A program made the translations under genes and the position numbers. The notes below the pieces were generated by a model. The model did no database searches. It saw only the letters and a program-made list of their open reading frames with translations, and was not told the origin of the DNA. Below are positions 1-9,463 of a DNA stretch of 64,000 bases, one piece after another. Within the stretch, counting starts at the first letter, position 1. Every line of letters begins with the position of its first letter. This DNA is from Rhizobium sp. NRK18 (lineage in GTDB: Bacteria; Pseudomonadota; Alphaproteobacteria; Rhizobiales; Rhizobiaceae), in NCBI RefSeq assembly GCF_024385575.1, contig NZ_JANFMV010000001.1, positions 3,687,681 to 3,751,680 on the forward strand, in the 5' to 3' direction.

Positions 1-1
1 G

Positions 2-1159
2 GTCGCCAAACCAACCAAGCACGGAGACGGCGGCGGGCTGTTGCTCGTCGTCAATCCGAATGGCAGCAAGCTTTGGCGAATGGTGTATCGCTACGGGGGC
101 AAGCAGAAGCAGCTGGCGTTTGGTGCATGGCCGGATGTCTCGCTCGCCCTGGCCCGCGCTCATAGGGATGCCGCGAGAAAGCTGCTAGCCGTCGATGTCG
201 ACCCATCCCAGAAGAAAAAGCAGGACAAGATCGCCAAGGCCGATTCTGCAGCCAACAGCTTTGAGGCGCTGGCAGAGGAATTTCTCGATAAGAACCGTCG
301 CGAAGGAAAATCGGAGGCGACGCTGAACAAGAAGCGCTGGCTGATTAGTCTCGCACTCAAAGATCTGCAATCCAAGCCGATAGGCGAAATCGACGCGGCC
401 GATATTCTGCTACCTCTGCGTCGTGTCGAGGCGCTCGGGAACTATGAGACTGCGCGCCGGCTACGCGCGGTGATCAGCCAGGTTTTCCGCTACGGGATTG
501 CAACGACCCGTGTCAGCAACGATCCCACCTTTGGACTGAGAGGAGCTATCATCGCGCCGAAGGTCACGCATCGAGCGGCGTTTACCGAGTGGGAAGCTTT
601 CACCGGGCTGATCAAGAGCATCTGGGCGTACACTGGCTCCATCGAAACACGCACAGCGATGAAACTGATGGCGTTGCTTTACCCGCGGCCAGGCGAATTG
701 CGGCAAGCGGAATGGACAGAGTTCGATCTGGACAAGGCAACCTGGACGATACCGGAAGAGCGGGCAAAAATGCGTCGGGTTCATCGCAAGCCGCTGCCGC
801 CCATGGCAATAGACATACTGCGCGAACAGCAGCGCCACACCGGCAATCTTCGGCTTGTGTTTCCAGCGAGCACATCGCTTGAACGGCCGATCAGTGAAAA
901 CACGCTGAACCAGGCCCTGCGCCGGATGGGCTTCGAGAAGCACGAAGCAACCTCGCACGGGTTCCGCGCAACCGCGTCCACGCTGCTGAATGAAAGCGGG
1001 CTATGGAATGCGGATGCAATCGAGGCCGAACTTGCACACGTCAGCGGCAACGGGGTCCGCCGCGCCTATCATCGTGGGGCATATTGGGAAGAACGTGTCA
1101 GGATGGCCGAGTGGTGGGCTGAGAGGATTGGGGAGATTTTGGGAGATACTGGCAACTAG
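2..1159 (+). CDS. Tyrosine integrase, P4/DUF4102 type (5' end outside window)
   Basis: Site-specific recombinase expected to insert and excise the island that follows it. The frame is open to the left edge. Codons 2-40 read AKPTKHGDGGGLLLVV, the usual start of the DUF4102 arm-binding domain, so the gene begins just upstream of the window. The middle region is the SAM-like core-binding domain. The catalytic domain shows the first Arg in YPRPGELRQAEW, the H-x-x-R box HGFRATASTLL, a later His in ELAHVSGNGVRR and the nucleophile Tyr in AYHRG. Integrases of this class usually sit directly beside the tRNA gene they target, which would lie left of position 1. All visible catalytic residues are present, so it is probably functional. 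Confidence 0.93.
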   Translation, partial: VAKPTKHGDGGGLLLVVNPNGSKLWRMVYRYGGKQKQLAFGAWPDVSLALARAHRDAARKLLAVDVDPSQKKKQDKIAKADSAANSFEALAEEFLDKNRREGKSEATLNKKRWLISLALKDLQSKPIGEIDAADILLPLRRVEALGNYETARRLRAVISQVFRYGIATTRVSNDPTFGLRGAIIAPKVTHRAAFTEWEAFTGLIKSIWAYTGSIETRTAMKLMALLYPRPGELRQAEWTEFDLDKATWTIPEERAKMRRVHRKPLPPMAIDILREQQRHTGNLRLVFPASTSLERPISENTLNQALRRMGFEKHEATSHGFRATASTLLNESGLWNADAIEAELAHVSGNGVRRAYHRGAYWEERVRMAEWWAERIGEILGDTGN

Positions 1160-1366
1160 TCATCACCGCTAAGGCCTCTGGCATTTCACGGTTGAAACGA
1201 CATTTCATCCTCGTTTTGATTGCATTGGCTGTGCGGTTCATCCTACGCTCAACTCCACTGACTTGGGAGGAACGGCGTTAGCAGGATTTTTTGCTTTTTT
1301 TTAAGGTGAATTGTCCGCTAGACAATCCGGACACTTTTGAATTGCGTCACAGCCCATCCAACACCG
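1160..1366. other. Intergenic region ahead of hsdR
   Basis: About 200 bases between the integrase and the restriction operon. It is T-rich around 1289-1303 (a run of T interrupted by G and C) and probably contains the hsd promoter. I see no gene, no convincing operator and no clear terminator. Confidence 0.4.
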
Positions 1367-4144
1367 ATGGACGTATGTTACTGGAATTCGCGTTTGCCAT
1401 CGACTTCTAATCAAAACCCCGAGCAACTCGCCCGCGACCGGATCGATGACCGTCTGCGGGCATCCGGCTGGCATGTTCAGGATAAGGATGCGCTCGACTT
1501 TAACGCCGGCGTTGGTGTAGCGGTTCGCGAGTATCAAACTGACATCGGACCAGCCGACTACGTTCTGTTCACCGACAGGAAAGCTGTCGGGGTCGTCGAG
1601 GCAAAGCCTAACAACTGGGGCGTCCGGCTGACCTCGGTTGAGGAGCAATCCGAGGGGTATGCCAACGCAAAGCTGAAATGGGTCGCTAACGCCGAACCCC
1701 TTCCGTTTATCTATGAAAGCACCGGTCAAGTCACCCGCTTCACCAACGCCCGCGATCCCAACCCGCGATCGCGCGAGGTCTTCACCTTTCACCGGCCCGA
1801 AACTCTGAAAGCCTGGTGGCAATCCCCGAAGAGCCTGCGCGCTGGCATCGCGGCGCTGCCAGATCTTAACCCGGAAGGTCTTCGCGACTGTCAGGTCAAG
1901 GCGATCACCAACCTCGAAACCTCGCTCAAGGCCGACAAGCCTCGCGCACTCGTCCAGATGGCGACCGGATCGGGCAAGACGTTCACGGCGATCACGCAAG
2001 TCTACCGCCTGCTCAAACACGTGGGAGCGCGCCGCATCCTGTTCCTCGTCGACACCAAGAACCTGGGCGAGCAGGCCGAACAGGAGTTCATGGCCTTCAT
2101 CCCCAACGACGACGTTCGAAAGTTCACCGAGCTTTACAACGTCCAGCGCCTTACTTCGCCCTCCATCGCGGGCGATAGCCAGGTCGTCATTTCAACGATC
2201 CAACGCATGTACGCCACGCTCAAAGGTGAGGAACTCAAAGAAGGCGCCGAAGACGAAAACCCGGCCGAGCAGAAATGGCGCCGCAAGGAACCGCTACCAG
2301 TGGCCTACAGCCCCAAGCTGCCGCCTGAGTTCTTCGATGTCGTCGTGATCGATGAATGCCACCGCTCGATCTACAACCTCTGGCGCCAGGTCATTGAGTA
2401 TTTCGATGCCTATCTGATCGGCCTTACCGCCACACCCGACAAGCGCACATACGGATTTTTCCAGAAGAACGTCGTCAGCGAATACACCCACGAAAAGGCC
2501 GTCGCCGACAAGGTGAACGTCGGCAATGAAATCTACCTGATCGAGACGGAGATCACACAGAGCGGCGAGACGCTCAAACCCGAGCAACTGGTCGAGAAAC
2601 GCGAACGCGAGACTCGCGCCCGTCGATGGGAAATGCAGGGCGAGGAAAAGGCCTATGCCGCCACCCAGCTTGACCGATCTGTCGTAAACCCTGACCAGAT
2701 CCGCACCGTCATCCGCACCTTTCGCGACACGTGGCCCGAGATCTTCCCGGGCCGCAAGGAACTGCCGAAAACCCTCATCTTCGCCAAGACCGACAGCCAC
2801 GCAGACGACATTATCCAGATCGTCCGGCAGGAATTCGGTGAGAGCAACGACTTCTGCCGCAAGATCACCAATGGTGCCAAGAACCCGAAATCCTCGCTCT
2901 CGGCCTTCCGAAATGACTATTACCCGCGCATCGCCGTGACCGTGGACATGATCGCCACCGGCACAGACGTCAAACCACTCGAATGCCTGGTATTCATGCG
3001 CGATGTGCGATCGAAGAACTATTTTGAGCAGATGAAAGGCCGCGGCACCCGCGTACTGAAACCAGATGACCTGAAAAAGGTCTCCCCCTCCGCCAAGGCC
3101 AAGACCCATTACGTAATCGTCGATGCCGTCGGCGTCACCAAGTCGCTCAAGACGGCCAGCCAGCCGCTCGACACCAAGCCCTCCATCCCCTTCAAGGACC
3201 TCGCCATGGGGCTGATGATGGGCGACCGCTCCGAGGAAACCGTCAGTTCGCTGGCCGCCCGATTGTCCCGGCTCGACAACAAGCTCGGGGCCGACGATCA
3301 GGAGAAGATCGCGGCCGAGGCCGGCAAAGCCCTCACCACCATCGTGCGCGATCTCTTCGATGCCATCGACCCCGACAAGGTGGAAGCCGACGCCAAGGCC
3401 GCAGGCCACCCCGAGCCGGACGATGCCGCCATGAAGGCCGCGCGCGAGGAACGTATCAAGCAGGCCGCCAACGTCTTTACCGGCCCGCTCATCAACCTGA
3501 TGGACAAGATCCGCCGCGACAACGAACAGACCATCGACCATGACAACCTCGACACGCTCCTGCGCGCAGAATGGGCGGGAGACGTGGCCGAGAATGCGAA
3601 ACAGATTGCACAGGAGTTCGAGGAATACCTGACCGAGAACCGCGATCAGATCGAGGCGCTGTCGATCTATTTCAACACCCCCGCCCGCCGGTCCGAGGTC
3701 ACCTACGCCATGGTCAAGGACGTGCTGAAGACGCTGACCGAGGATCGCCCACGTCTGTCCCCGCTCACCGTTTGGCGCGCCTATGCGCATCTTGATGACT
3801 ACAAGGGCAGCACCCCCGTCAGTGACCTCACCGCGCTCGTGGCGCTGATCCGTCGGGTCACGGGGCTGGATGACAAGCTCACCCGTCATTCCGAGCGAGT
3901 GCGGCGGAACTTCCAGAACTGGGTGCTGAACCGCCACTCAGGCGCGGGCGAGAAGTTCACCGACGAACAGATGGACTGGCTGCGCATGATCCGTGACCAC
4001 CTCGCCACGTCTTTCACCATCGAGCGTGACGATCTGGACATGGCCCCCTTTGACGGCAAGGGCGGGATGGGGCAGATGTACACGCTCTTTGGGGACGGTA
4101 TGGAGGAAGTCATGACCGAGATGAATGAGGCGCTCTCGGCATGA
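1367..4144 (+). CDS. hsdR: Type I restriction endonuclease subunit R (EcoEI-like)
   Basis: Motor and nuclease subunit of a Type I restriction-modification complex. It translocates DNA and cuts unmodified DNA away from the recognition site. From the ATG at 1367 (a TTG at 1337 adds ten residues) the protein is 925 aa. The PD-(D/E)xK nuclease appears near residues 64-80 as PADYV then VVEAK. The SF2 helicase follows, with Walker A MATGSGKT near residue 200, the DEAH-like box DECHRS near 340 and an arginine-rich motif VI in MKGRGTR. The C-terminal quarter resembles the EcoEI R C-terminal domain. The gene overlaps hsdS by ATGA, so the two are translationally coupled. Length and motifs are complete. 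The ATG is preferred because the family usually begins near NPEQLARDRID. Confidence 0.96.
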   Translation: MDVCYWNSRLPSTSNQNPEQLARDRIDDRLRASGWHVQDKDALDFNAGVGVAVREYQTDIGPADYVLFTDRKAVGVVEAKPNNWGVRLTSVEEQSEGYANAKLKWVANAEPLPFIYESTGQVTRFTNARDPNPRSREVFTFHRPETLKAWWQSPKSLRAGIAALPDLNPEGLRDCQVKAITNLETSLKADKPRALVQMATGSGKTFTAITQVYRLLKHVGARRILFLVDTKNLGEQAEQEFMAFIPNDDVRKFTELYNVQRLTSPSIAGDSQVVISTIQRMYATLKGEELKEGAEDENPAEQKWRRKEPLPVAYSPKLPPEFFDVVVIDECHRSIYNLWRQVIEYFDAYLIGLTATPDKRTYGFFQKNVVSEYTHEKAVADKVNVGNEIYLIETEITQSGETLKPEQLVEKRERETRARRWEMQGEEKAYAATQLDRSVVNPDQIRTVIRTFRDTWPEIFPGRKELPKTLIFAKTDSHADDIIQIVRQEFGESNDFCRKITNGAKNPKSSLSAFRNDYYPRIAVTVDMIATGTDVKPLECLVFMRDVRSKNYFEQMKGRGTRVLKPDDLKKVSPSAKAKTHYVIVDAVGVTKSLKTASQPLDTKPSIPFKDLAMGLMMGDRSEETVSSLAARLSRLDNKLGADDQEKIAAEAGKALTTIVRDLFDAIDPDKVEADAKAAGHPEPDDAAMKAAREERIKQAANVFTGPLINLMDKIRRDNEQTIDHDNLDTLLRAEWAGDVAENAKQIAQEFEEYLTENRDQIEALSIYFNTPARRSEVTYAMVKDVLKTLTEDRPRLSPLTVWRAYAHLDDYKGSTPVSDLTALVALIRRVTGLDDKLTRHSERVRRNFQNWVLNRHSGAGEKFTDEQMDWLRMIRDHLATSFTIERDDLDMAPFDGKGGMGQMYTLFGDGMEEVMTEMNEALSA

Positions 4145-5943
4145 CTGATTTACCTTCAACGTGGGCTTTGACTCCGCTCGAGAACCTGATTGCGCACGAT
4201 GGTGTTTTTACCGATGGCGATTGGGTTGAGAGCAAAGATCAAGACCCAAGTGGCTCAGTTCGTTTGATCCAGTTAGCCGATATCGCCGACAATCGCTTCG
4301 TTGATAAATCGTCACGCTTTTTGACCCTCGACAAGGCTTATGAACTGAATTGCACATTCCTGAAGAAGGGTGACATCTTGGTTGCGCGGATGCCCGATCC
4401 GCTTGGTCGCAGCTGTCTCTTTCCGCTGGAAGGCGACCAAAATTTTGTCACCGTCGTCGACGTTTGCGTCATTAGGCTGGGCAGCGTAGCGATCGAGCCA
4501 CGGTATTTGATGAGGGCGATCAATTCGCCAACAGTTCGAGGCCAGATTTCGGATTTACAATCTGGCTCGACCCGAAAGCGTATTTCACGGGGGAATCTCG
4601 CGACCGTACCGATTCCAATCGCCCCAACCAACGAACAACGCCGGATTGTGGAGACGATCGAGGCGATGTTCGACGAGATCGACAAGGGGGTCGAGAGCCT
4701 GCAAGCGGCGCGTACCACCCTTGGCCTCTACCGCCAGTCCCTGCTGAAATCTGCCTTCGAAGGCCGCCTCACCGCCGACTGGCGCGCCAAGAACGCGGAC
4801 AAGCTGGAAGCCCCCGAAACAATCCTAGCCCGCATCCAGCGCGAGCGCGACGCCCGGTACAAAGCCGCTCTAGGCGCCTGGCAAGACGCGCTCGCCACAT
4901 GGCGCGACAGTGGCGAGAAGGGCAAGAAACCCGCGAAGCCGAAGCGGCCTCGGGACTTTCCAACCACAGCTTCGGACATCGGCATTCCCGGATGGGCCAT
5001 GCTGCCGCTGGGCCTGCTAATCGACGAACCTGCATACGGGACGTCGAAAAAGAGCGACTACGATGGTGGCAATAAGGGCGTTCTGCGCATCCCGAACATT
5101 GCGGCCGGCGTGGTAGACGCAACCGACCTCAAATCTGCCAATTTCGACGAAGCGGAGCTTGAGCAATACCAATTGATCGAAGGCGATGTGCTGACCATTC
5201 GGTCGAACGGGAGCCTTTCATTGGTGGGTAAGCCAGCATTGGTTCGACCAGTCGACACGGAATTCGTCTATGCAGGCTATTTGATCCGCCTTCGCCCCAT
5301 ACCCGGCTCGCTGGTTCCCAAGAACCTCGTCTATCTGATGATGGGACCGAACGTGCGCGGCCAAATCGAAAGCAAGGCAAAGTCGACAAGCGGCGTCAAC
5401 AACATCAACGCGAAGGAGCTGCAGGAACTTCAAGTGCCCATCTGCACCCCCGCCGAACAAGTCGAAATCGTCCGCCTTCTCGACGCTCGGCTCGACGCCG
5501 CCGACGCGCTCGAGACCGAGATCGACGCCGCTCTCACTCGTGCCGACGCCCTTCGCCAATCCATCCTGAAAAAAGCCTTCTCCGGCCAACTCGTCCCCCA
5601 AGACCCTGAGGACGAACCCGCCTCCGCCCTGCTCGACCGGATCAAGGCTGAAAAGGCAGAAAGAGAAAAAACCGCCAAACGCGACCGAAAATCCGCGCCA
5701 CCCCGCAACCCCAAGGCAAGGAGGCCGACATTGACTGATCTGATCGAAGTGCTCGAAAAGCAGAAAAGCTGGATCTCGGCCGCGAAGGCGGCGCAGCAGT
5801 TAGGGATTGGCGATGGCTCGACATCAGACGACGTGGAGGCGTTCTTCCGCCAGCTAAAAGATTTTGTCGAAGGTGGTGCCATCGAAGTTGAAAGGCGCGG
5901 TGACGAAGATTGGTTGCGCCTTGCTAAGGTGGAGGTGAGCTGA
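4141..5943 (+). CDS. hsdS: Type I restriction-modification specificity subunit S
   Basis: DNA-recognition subunit that sets the sequence specificity of both methylation and cleavage. The protein is 600 aa and has two target-recognition domains. The first conserved region ends with PTNEQRRIVETIEAMFDEI, a long helical central spacer (about residues 185-270) contains LKSAFEGRLTADW, and the second conserved region contains TPAEQVEIVRLLDARL and ILKKAFSGQLVPQDP. Residues about 500-600 are a charged linker plus a small winged-helix-like tail. The length matches the long EcoEI-type S subunits. It overlaps hsdR by four bases, and its stop TGA overlaps the next gene's ATG at 5943. I found no second specificity cassette or inverted repeats that would allow phase variation. 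Confidence 0.95.
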   Translation: MTDLPSTWALTPLENLIAHDGVFTDGDWVESKDQDPSGSVRLIQLADIADNRFVDKSSRFLTLDKAYELNCTFLKKGDILVARMPDPLGRSCLFPLEGDQNFVTVVDVCVIRLGSVAIEPRYLMRAINSPTVRGQISDLQSGSTRKRISRGNLATVPIPIAPTNEQRRIVETIEAMFDEIDKGVESLQAARTTLGLYRQSLLKSAFEGRLTADWRAKNADKLEAPETILARIQRERDARYKAALGAWQDALATWRDSGEKGKKPAKPKRPRDFPTTASDIGIPGWAMLPLGLLIDEPAYGTSKKSDYDGGNKGVLRIPNIAAGVVDATDLKSANFDEAELEQYQLIEGDVLTIRSNGSLSLVGKPALVRPVDTEFVYAGYLIRLRPIPGSLVPKNLVYLMMGPNVRGQIESKAKSTSGVNNINAKELQELQVPICTPAEQVEIVRLLDARLDAADALETEIDAALTRADALRQSILKKAFSGQLVPQDPEDEPASALLDRIKAEKAEREKTAKRDRKSAPPRNPKARRPTLTDLIEVLEKQKSWISAAKAAQQLGIGDGSTSDDVEAFFRQLKDFVEGGAIEVERRGDEDWLRLAKVEVS

Positions 5944-7574
5944 TGCGCATCGATTGGCTTTGGGTGGACGAGTACAAGAACCTCAGGGACCTGACGATCG
6001 ATTTCTCTCAGGACCACCTGATCACCGTGCTTATCGGCCGGAACGGTACCGGCAAGTCAAATGTGCTCGAAGCCCTCACGGTCATCTTTCGCGACCTCTT
6101 GATGTCAGAGCGTGTGCCATCGCTCAAGTATCGCATCGCCTACGAAATCCAGGACCGCTGGGTGTTTATCGACGCCGACCCGAAGCGAAAGGATGCCTAC
6201 CGGGCAAAGACTGCCAGCAAGAAAAATCATCCTGCCCCCTATACGGTTGGCGCGTCTTTCGATGACCTGGAAGGCATGTCTATCAGCAGAACGAAACTCG
6301 TGGGTGAGGCCTCGGAGCACCTCCCACGCTTTCTGTTCGGCTACTATTCGGGTGAAAGCGAGCGGATGAAGGACGTGTTCCGCGCCTACCTGAAAAACTA
6401 CGATGACAAGCTGATCAAGAACAATGACCCTGGGCTGAAACGCATGTTCTTCGCTGAGCCCGTGCACAGCAACTTTGTGCTCCTATCGTTCATCGTGAAC
6501 AATAAGAAGAAGACAGACGAGTTTCTGCAAAAGCAGTTGGGCCTTGAAGAAGGTGGGATTGAATCCGTTTTGTTTGTGCTCAAACAGCCTTATTGGTTCA
6601 ACAACAACGCTACGGGCGGAGACGAACGGTTTTGGAATTCCAAAGGGATAGTTCGCGATTTCCTCGCCAAGCTTTACGAAATCTCACTGGCACCGATCCG
6701 CATCAAGCGTAGAGAACTGTATGATGTTCGTCGTTCCCGGACGCTTGAATACCTATACCTCTTTGCCAAGGACATCGACGCCTTGCAAGAATTGGCAAGG
6801 GGCAAGACTTCAGCCGAGTTCTTCCGGGATCTGGAGAGCACTCATGTCTCCGACCTCATCGACGAGGTGCGGATCAGGGTGAAGCTCAGAAAGAACGATG
6901 GCTCTGTCACTTTCCGCGAGTTGAGCGAGGGGGAGCAGCAGCTGCTGACCGTGCTCGGCCTGCTCCAGTTCACATCGGCAAAGGAAAGCCTTTTCCTCCT
7001 GGACGAGCCCGACACACATCTCAATCCACGCTGGAGCGTTGAATACATCCAACACATTCAAGATTTTCTCAGGGACGATAACGACAACAACCAATCCAGC
7101 CATGTCCTTCTGGCTACACACAACCCAATCGCTGTGGCCGAGCTGCTGAAAGAACAGGTGCAGATTTTGAAGCGGGATGAAGAGACCTTGAACATTACTG
7201 CCGAGGAGCCAACCGTGGACCCGATGGGGATGGGGTACGCCGGTGTGATGACGAGCGAGATGTTTGACCTCAATGCAGCTGTAGACACAACGACCCAGAA
7301 ACTGCTCGAGACCCAGCGATTATTGTCGGCCAAAACTCAGCTGAGCGAGGCCGAGAAAGAAGAACTTGAGAAAGCAACGAGCCAACTGGAAACGCTTGGT
7401 TTCCGTTACCAAATGCGAGACCCGGTTTATACGGAATACCTGCGAGCCCGCGCTGCGCAGACCGCAACGTCAAAGCTTGGGAGCGATCAGAATTCGGACA
7501 AACTGGATCCAGAAGACGCTCGCCGATTGGTTCAAGAAGCTTTGGACGAAACCAAAAATGAGCCTGGGTCATGA
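5943..7574 (+). CDS. AAA/ABC-type ATPase, Septu PtuA-like, embedded in the hsd operon
   Basis: SMC/ABC-like ATPase of 543 aa. Walker A is GRNGTGKSN at residues 32-40, the ABC signature is LSEGEQQLL at 327-335, Walker B with catalytic Glu is FLLDEPDTHLNP near 351-362, and the switch His is ATHNP at 391-395. This layout matches the restriction-system-associated ATPases and PtuA of Septu antiphage systems, where the ATPase holds and licenses a partner HNH nuclease. It starts on the hsdS stop codon, and its own stop overlaps the HNH gene by ATGA (7571-7574), so all four genes form one coupled transcript. PtuA-like is inferred from motifs plus the HNH neighbour. RloA- or OLD-like ATPases are the alternatives. 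Confidence 0.85.
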   Translation: MRIDWLWVDEYKNLRDLTIDFSQDHLITVLIGRNGTGKSNVLEALTVIFRDLLMSERVPSLKYRIAYEIQDRWVFIDADPKRKDAYRAKTASKKNHPAPYTVGASFDDLEGMSISRTKLVGEASEHLPRFLFGYYSGESERMKDVFRAYLKNYDDKLIKNNDPGLKRMFFAEPVHSNFVLLSFIVNNKKKTDEFLQKQLGLEEGGIESVLFVLKQPYWFNNNATGGDERFWNSKGIVRDFLAKLYEISLAPIRIKRRELYDVRRSRTLEYLYLFAKDIDALQELARGKTSAEFFRDLESTHVSDLIDEVRIRVKLRKNDGSVTFRELSEGEQQLLTVLGLLQFTSAKESLFLLDEPDTHLNPRWSVEYIQHIQDFLRDDNDNNQSSHVLLATHNPIAVAELLKEQVQILKRDEETLNITAEEPTVDPMGMGYAGVMTSEMFDLNAAVDTTTQKLLETQRLLSAKTQLSEAEKEELEKATSQLETLGFRYQMRDPVYTEYLRARAAQTATSKLGSDQNSDKLDPEDARRLVQEALDETKNEPGS

Positions 7575-8350
7575 GGTTTATCGATATCGCGTTCATAACA
7601 CCTCCAGACGACTTCGAAGAGAGGGCAGCTGCGGCGCAGGCGGATGGTGTAGAGAATATTGGCAAGCACTCGGATGTTTGGCGCGACTGCAAGCCAAACT
7701 TGAAGCAAGCGTCTTTCGACAAGTGCTATTACTGCGAAATGAAGGATATTCGATCAGACGGTACCGTGGATCATTACCGCCCAAAATCAAAATACAGCTG
7801 GGCTGCTTTCCGCATCGACAATTTTCGCTTTGCCTGCACATTTTGCAATAGCCGTCGAACGGACCAGAAAACTGGTGAGATAGGAGGTAAGGGGGCCGGA
7901 TTTCCGCTATATGAAGGCTGCGAGCGAGCTACATGCAACGAAGAAATCGGCAATGAAACCCCGCTTCTTCTGGACCCGTGCAATGCAGCTGATCCAGATG
8001 CTTTGGATTATCGCGCCGACGGAGTTGTGGTCCCTGCCAGCCAAGAGGACGCCAACCCACAGAAGATTCAAGCCTTGACCTCAATAGAGGCTTATCACCT
8101 CAATCATTCTGATTTGCAGGAAGCAAGAAGGCGCGCCGCAATTGAAATTCAAGAAAAGATAATTGAGGCTGAGTCTTTCATGAAGCGTTTTACCGGTGGG
8201 GACCTGACAGCTAAACAACCATACACATCTGCTGTCAGAGATCTCAAACGGCGGTTGGACCAACGTACGGAGCTTTCCGCATTTTCCAAACGCGTTCTGC
8301 AAGCCTACAAGAATAAGCCATTTGTTGACCAAATCTTGGCAACTCCGTAG
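7571..8350 (+). CDS. HNH endonuclease, Septu PtuB-like (TIGR02646-like)
   Basis: Probable effector nuclease of the ATPase encoded just upstream. The protein is 259 aa. A zinc-bound HNH core is visible: CYYC at 52-55, DHYRPK at 67-72 (metal and catalytic His) and CTFCN at 89-93. The DHYRPK block between two CxxC knuckles is the pattern of PtuB and of retron-Ec78-associated HNH proteins. The C-terminal half is helical and charged and has no motif I recognise. It is coupled to the ATPase through an ATGA overlap. It ends eight bases before the hsdM relic. The Septu assignment is by architecture and adjacency; the nucleic-acid target cannot be read from the sequence. Confidence 0.85.
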   Translation: MRFIDIAFITPPDDFEERAAAAQADGVENIGKHSDVWRDCKPNLKQASFDKCYYCEMKDIRSDGTVDHYRPKSKYSWAAFRIDNFRFACTFCNSRRTDQKTGEIGGKGAGFPLYEGCERATCNEEIGNETPLLLDPCNAADPDALDYRADGVVVPASQEDANPQKIQALTSIEAYHLNHSDLQEARRRAAIEIQEKIIEAESFMKRFTGGDLTAKQPYTSAVRDLKRRLDQRTELSAFSKRVLQAYKNKPFVDQILATP

Positions 8351-8358
8351 GGCCCCTC

Positions 8359-8559
8359 ATGAAGATAGCACCCTTCTTTTCGCAGGCCTGGAGTCACTTT
8401 ACCACGCGTCTTGGTGACGGCATCGGCTACGGCGACTATCGTGAGCAGGTGACCTATATCGTTTTCCCTAAGATGTCGGATCAACACGCGATGTCATCCT
8501 GCGGCCGCGTTGGGGCCACTCCTGAGGGACACGGTTGCAACAGAGAGGACACCGTATGA
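8359..8559 (+). pseudogene. hsdM 5' relic (N-terminal ~44 codons)
   Basis: A 66-codon frame whose first 44 residues align with the N-terminus of the intact HsdM encoded at 9464. By my hand alignment 24 of 44 residues are identical, including WS, DG-GYGDY-EQ-TY and KM-D. After residue 44 the similarity stops and the frame runs on as unrelated sequence to a stop inside the next gene's start region. It therefore looks like the beginning of another, diverged hsdM, cut off where the GIY-YIG cassette begins. It might still be translated as a short peptide, but no methyltransferase domain is present. Confidence 0.75.
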
Positions 8560-9461
8560 CCAAGAAAGGCCGTTCCATCGAGTTGTTCTTTGTCGACGGC
8601 ACCCCCGACGGCATGGTCACGGCCACCATCCCCTTTCAATGGTCAGGGCATGTCCTCGTCACTCGACGTACCCAGCTGAAGGAAGCGATCTCTCGTCCCG
8701 AGGCGCTGCGTACCGGCGTTTACCTGCTTGTTGGCGACAAGGACGGCGAGGCCACCGCATATATCGGCGAAACTGACGAGCTGAAGTCGCGACTGACCCA
8801 GCACGCCGCGTCTAAGGATTGGTGGGATACTGCGATCCTGATCACTTCCGGCGGCGAACCCCTGAACAAGGCTCACGCCCGCTATCTGGAACACCGGATG
8901 CTGACAGATGCGAAGAGGATCAACAAGATCGCCTTGGAGAACGGCCAGTCTGCTACCGCCAGCCCGCTTAGCGAGGCCGCCAGGGCGCATATGGAGAATT
9001 TCCTTGAGAACATCTATCTGGTTCTGCCTGCCTTACGGTTTGATTTCTTCACGGAACAGACGAAGGACGACAGCCCTGCGGCACCAGCATCCGTGGCAAG
9101 CGGCGCGGTCTTTTTCACCTTCGATATCGCGAAACACGGGATCAAGGCCCGCGCTCGTTGGGAAGATGGCAAATTCATTGTCGAAGCTGGATCGCTAGCG
9201 CGGGACAAATGGGCGAGCGCAGCCGCGCACGCGACCTACGAGAATCTATACGCGCAGCTCGTTGACCAAGGCATTCTGGTTCTCGAGGGGCCACACCGCG
9301 TGTTTTCCAAGAGCTACGTTTTCAACAGCACAAGTGCAGCAGCCGCAGTTGTCTCAGGTCGCCCGGCGTCGGGGCCAAAGAGCTGGATCGTCGAGCACAC
9401 TCAACAAACCTATGGTGACTGGGAAGCCGCCCAGTTGCAGGCCGTCGAACAGGAAGAATAG
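8556..9461 (+). CDS. GIY-YIG nuclease-like protein with C-terminal DUF4357
   Basis: Probable DNA nuclease or accessory protein of the restriction locus, 301 aa from the ATG at 8556, chosen because AGAGAGG lies just upstream; a TTG at 8535 is the alternative. The GIY-YIG motif is degenerate: GVYLL at about 54-58 and AYIGE at 68-72, followed by an Arg (79), a His (83) and a Glu (112) at the usual spacing. The C-terminal 60 residues, with NSTSAAAAVVSGRPASG and a final tryptophan-containing segment, fit DUF4357. GIY-YIG/DUF4357 proteins are frequent passengers in Type I systems. The gene lies between the hsdM relic and intact hsdM and ends two bases before the hsdM ATG. Confidence 0.85.
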   Translation: MTKKGRSIELFFVDGTPDGMVTATIPFQWSGHVLVTRRTQLKEAISRPEALRTGVYLLVGDKDGEATAYIGETDELKSRLTQHAASKDWWDTAILITSGGEPLNKAHARYLEHRMLTDAKRINKIALENGQSATASPLSEAARAHMENFLENIYLVLPALRFDFFTEQTKDDSPAAPASVASGAVFFTFDIAKHGIKARARWEDGKFIVEAGSLARDKWASAAAHATYENLYAQLVDQGILVLEGPHRVFSKSYVFNSTSAAAAVVSGRPASGPKSWIVEHTQQTYGDWEAAQLQAVEQEE

Positions 9462-9463
9462 CA

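Noticed and set aside
2294..3937. 547-codon antisense frame opposite hsdR
   Set aside because: Shadow of a GC-rich gene. It has no family motif, and hsdR on the other strand is complete.
4141..5943. Possible phase-variable hsdS system
   Set aside because: No second specificity gene, silent cassette, inverted repeats or simple repeat tract was found near hsdS.
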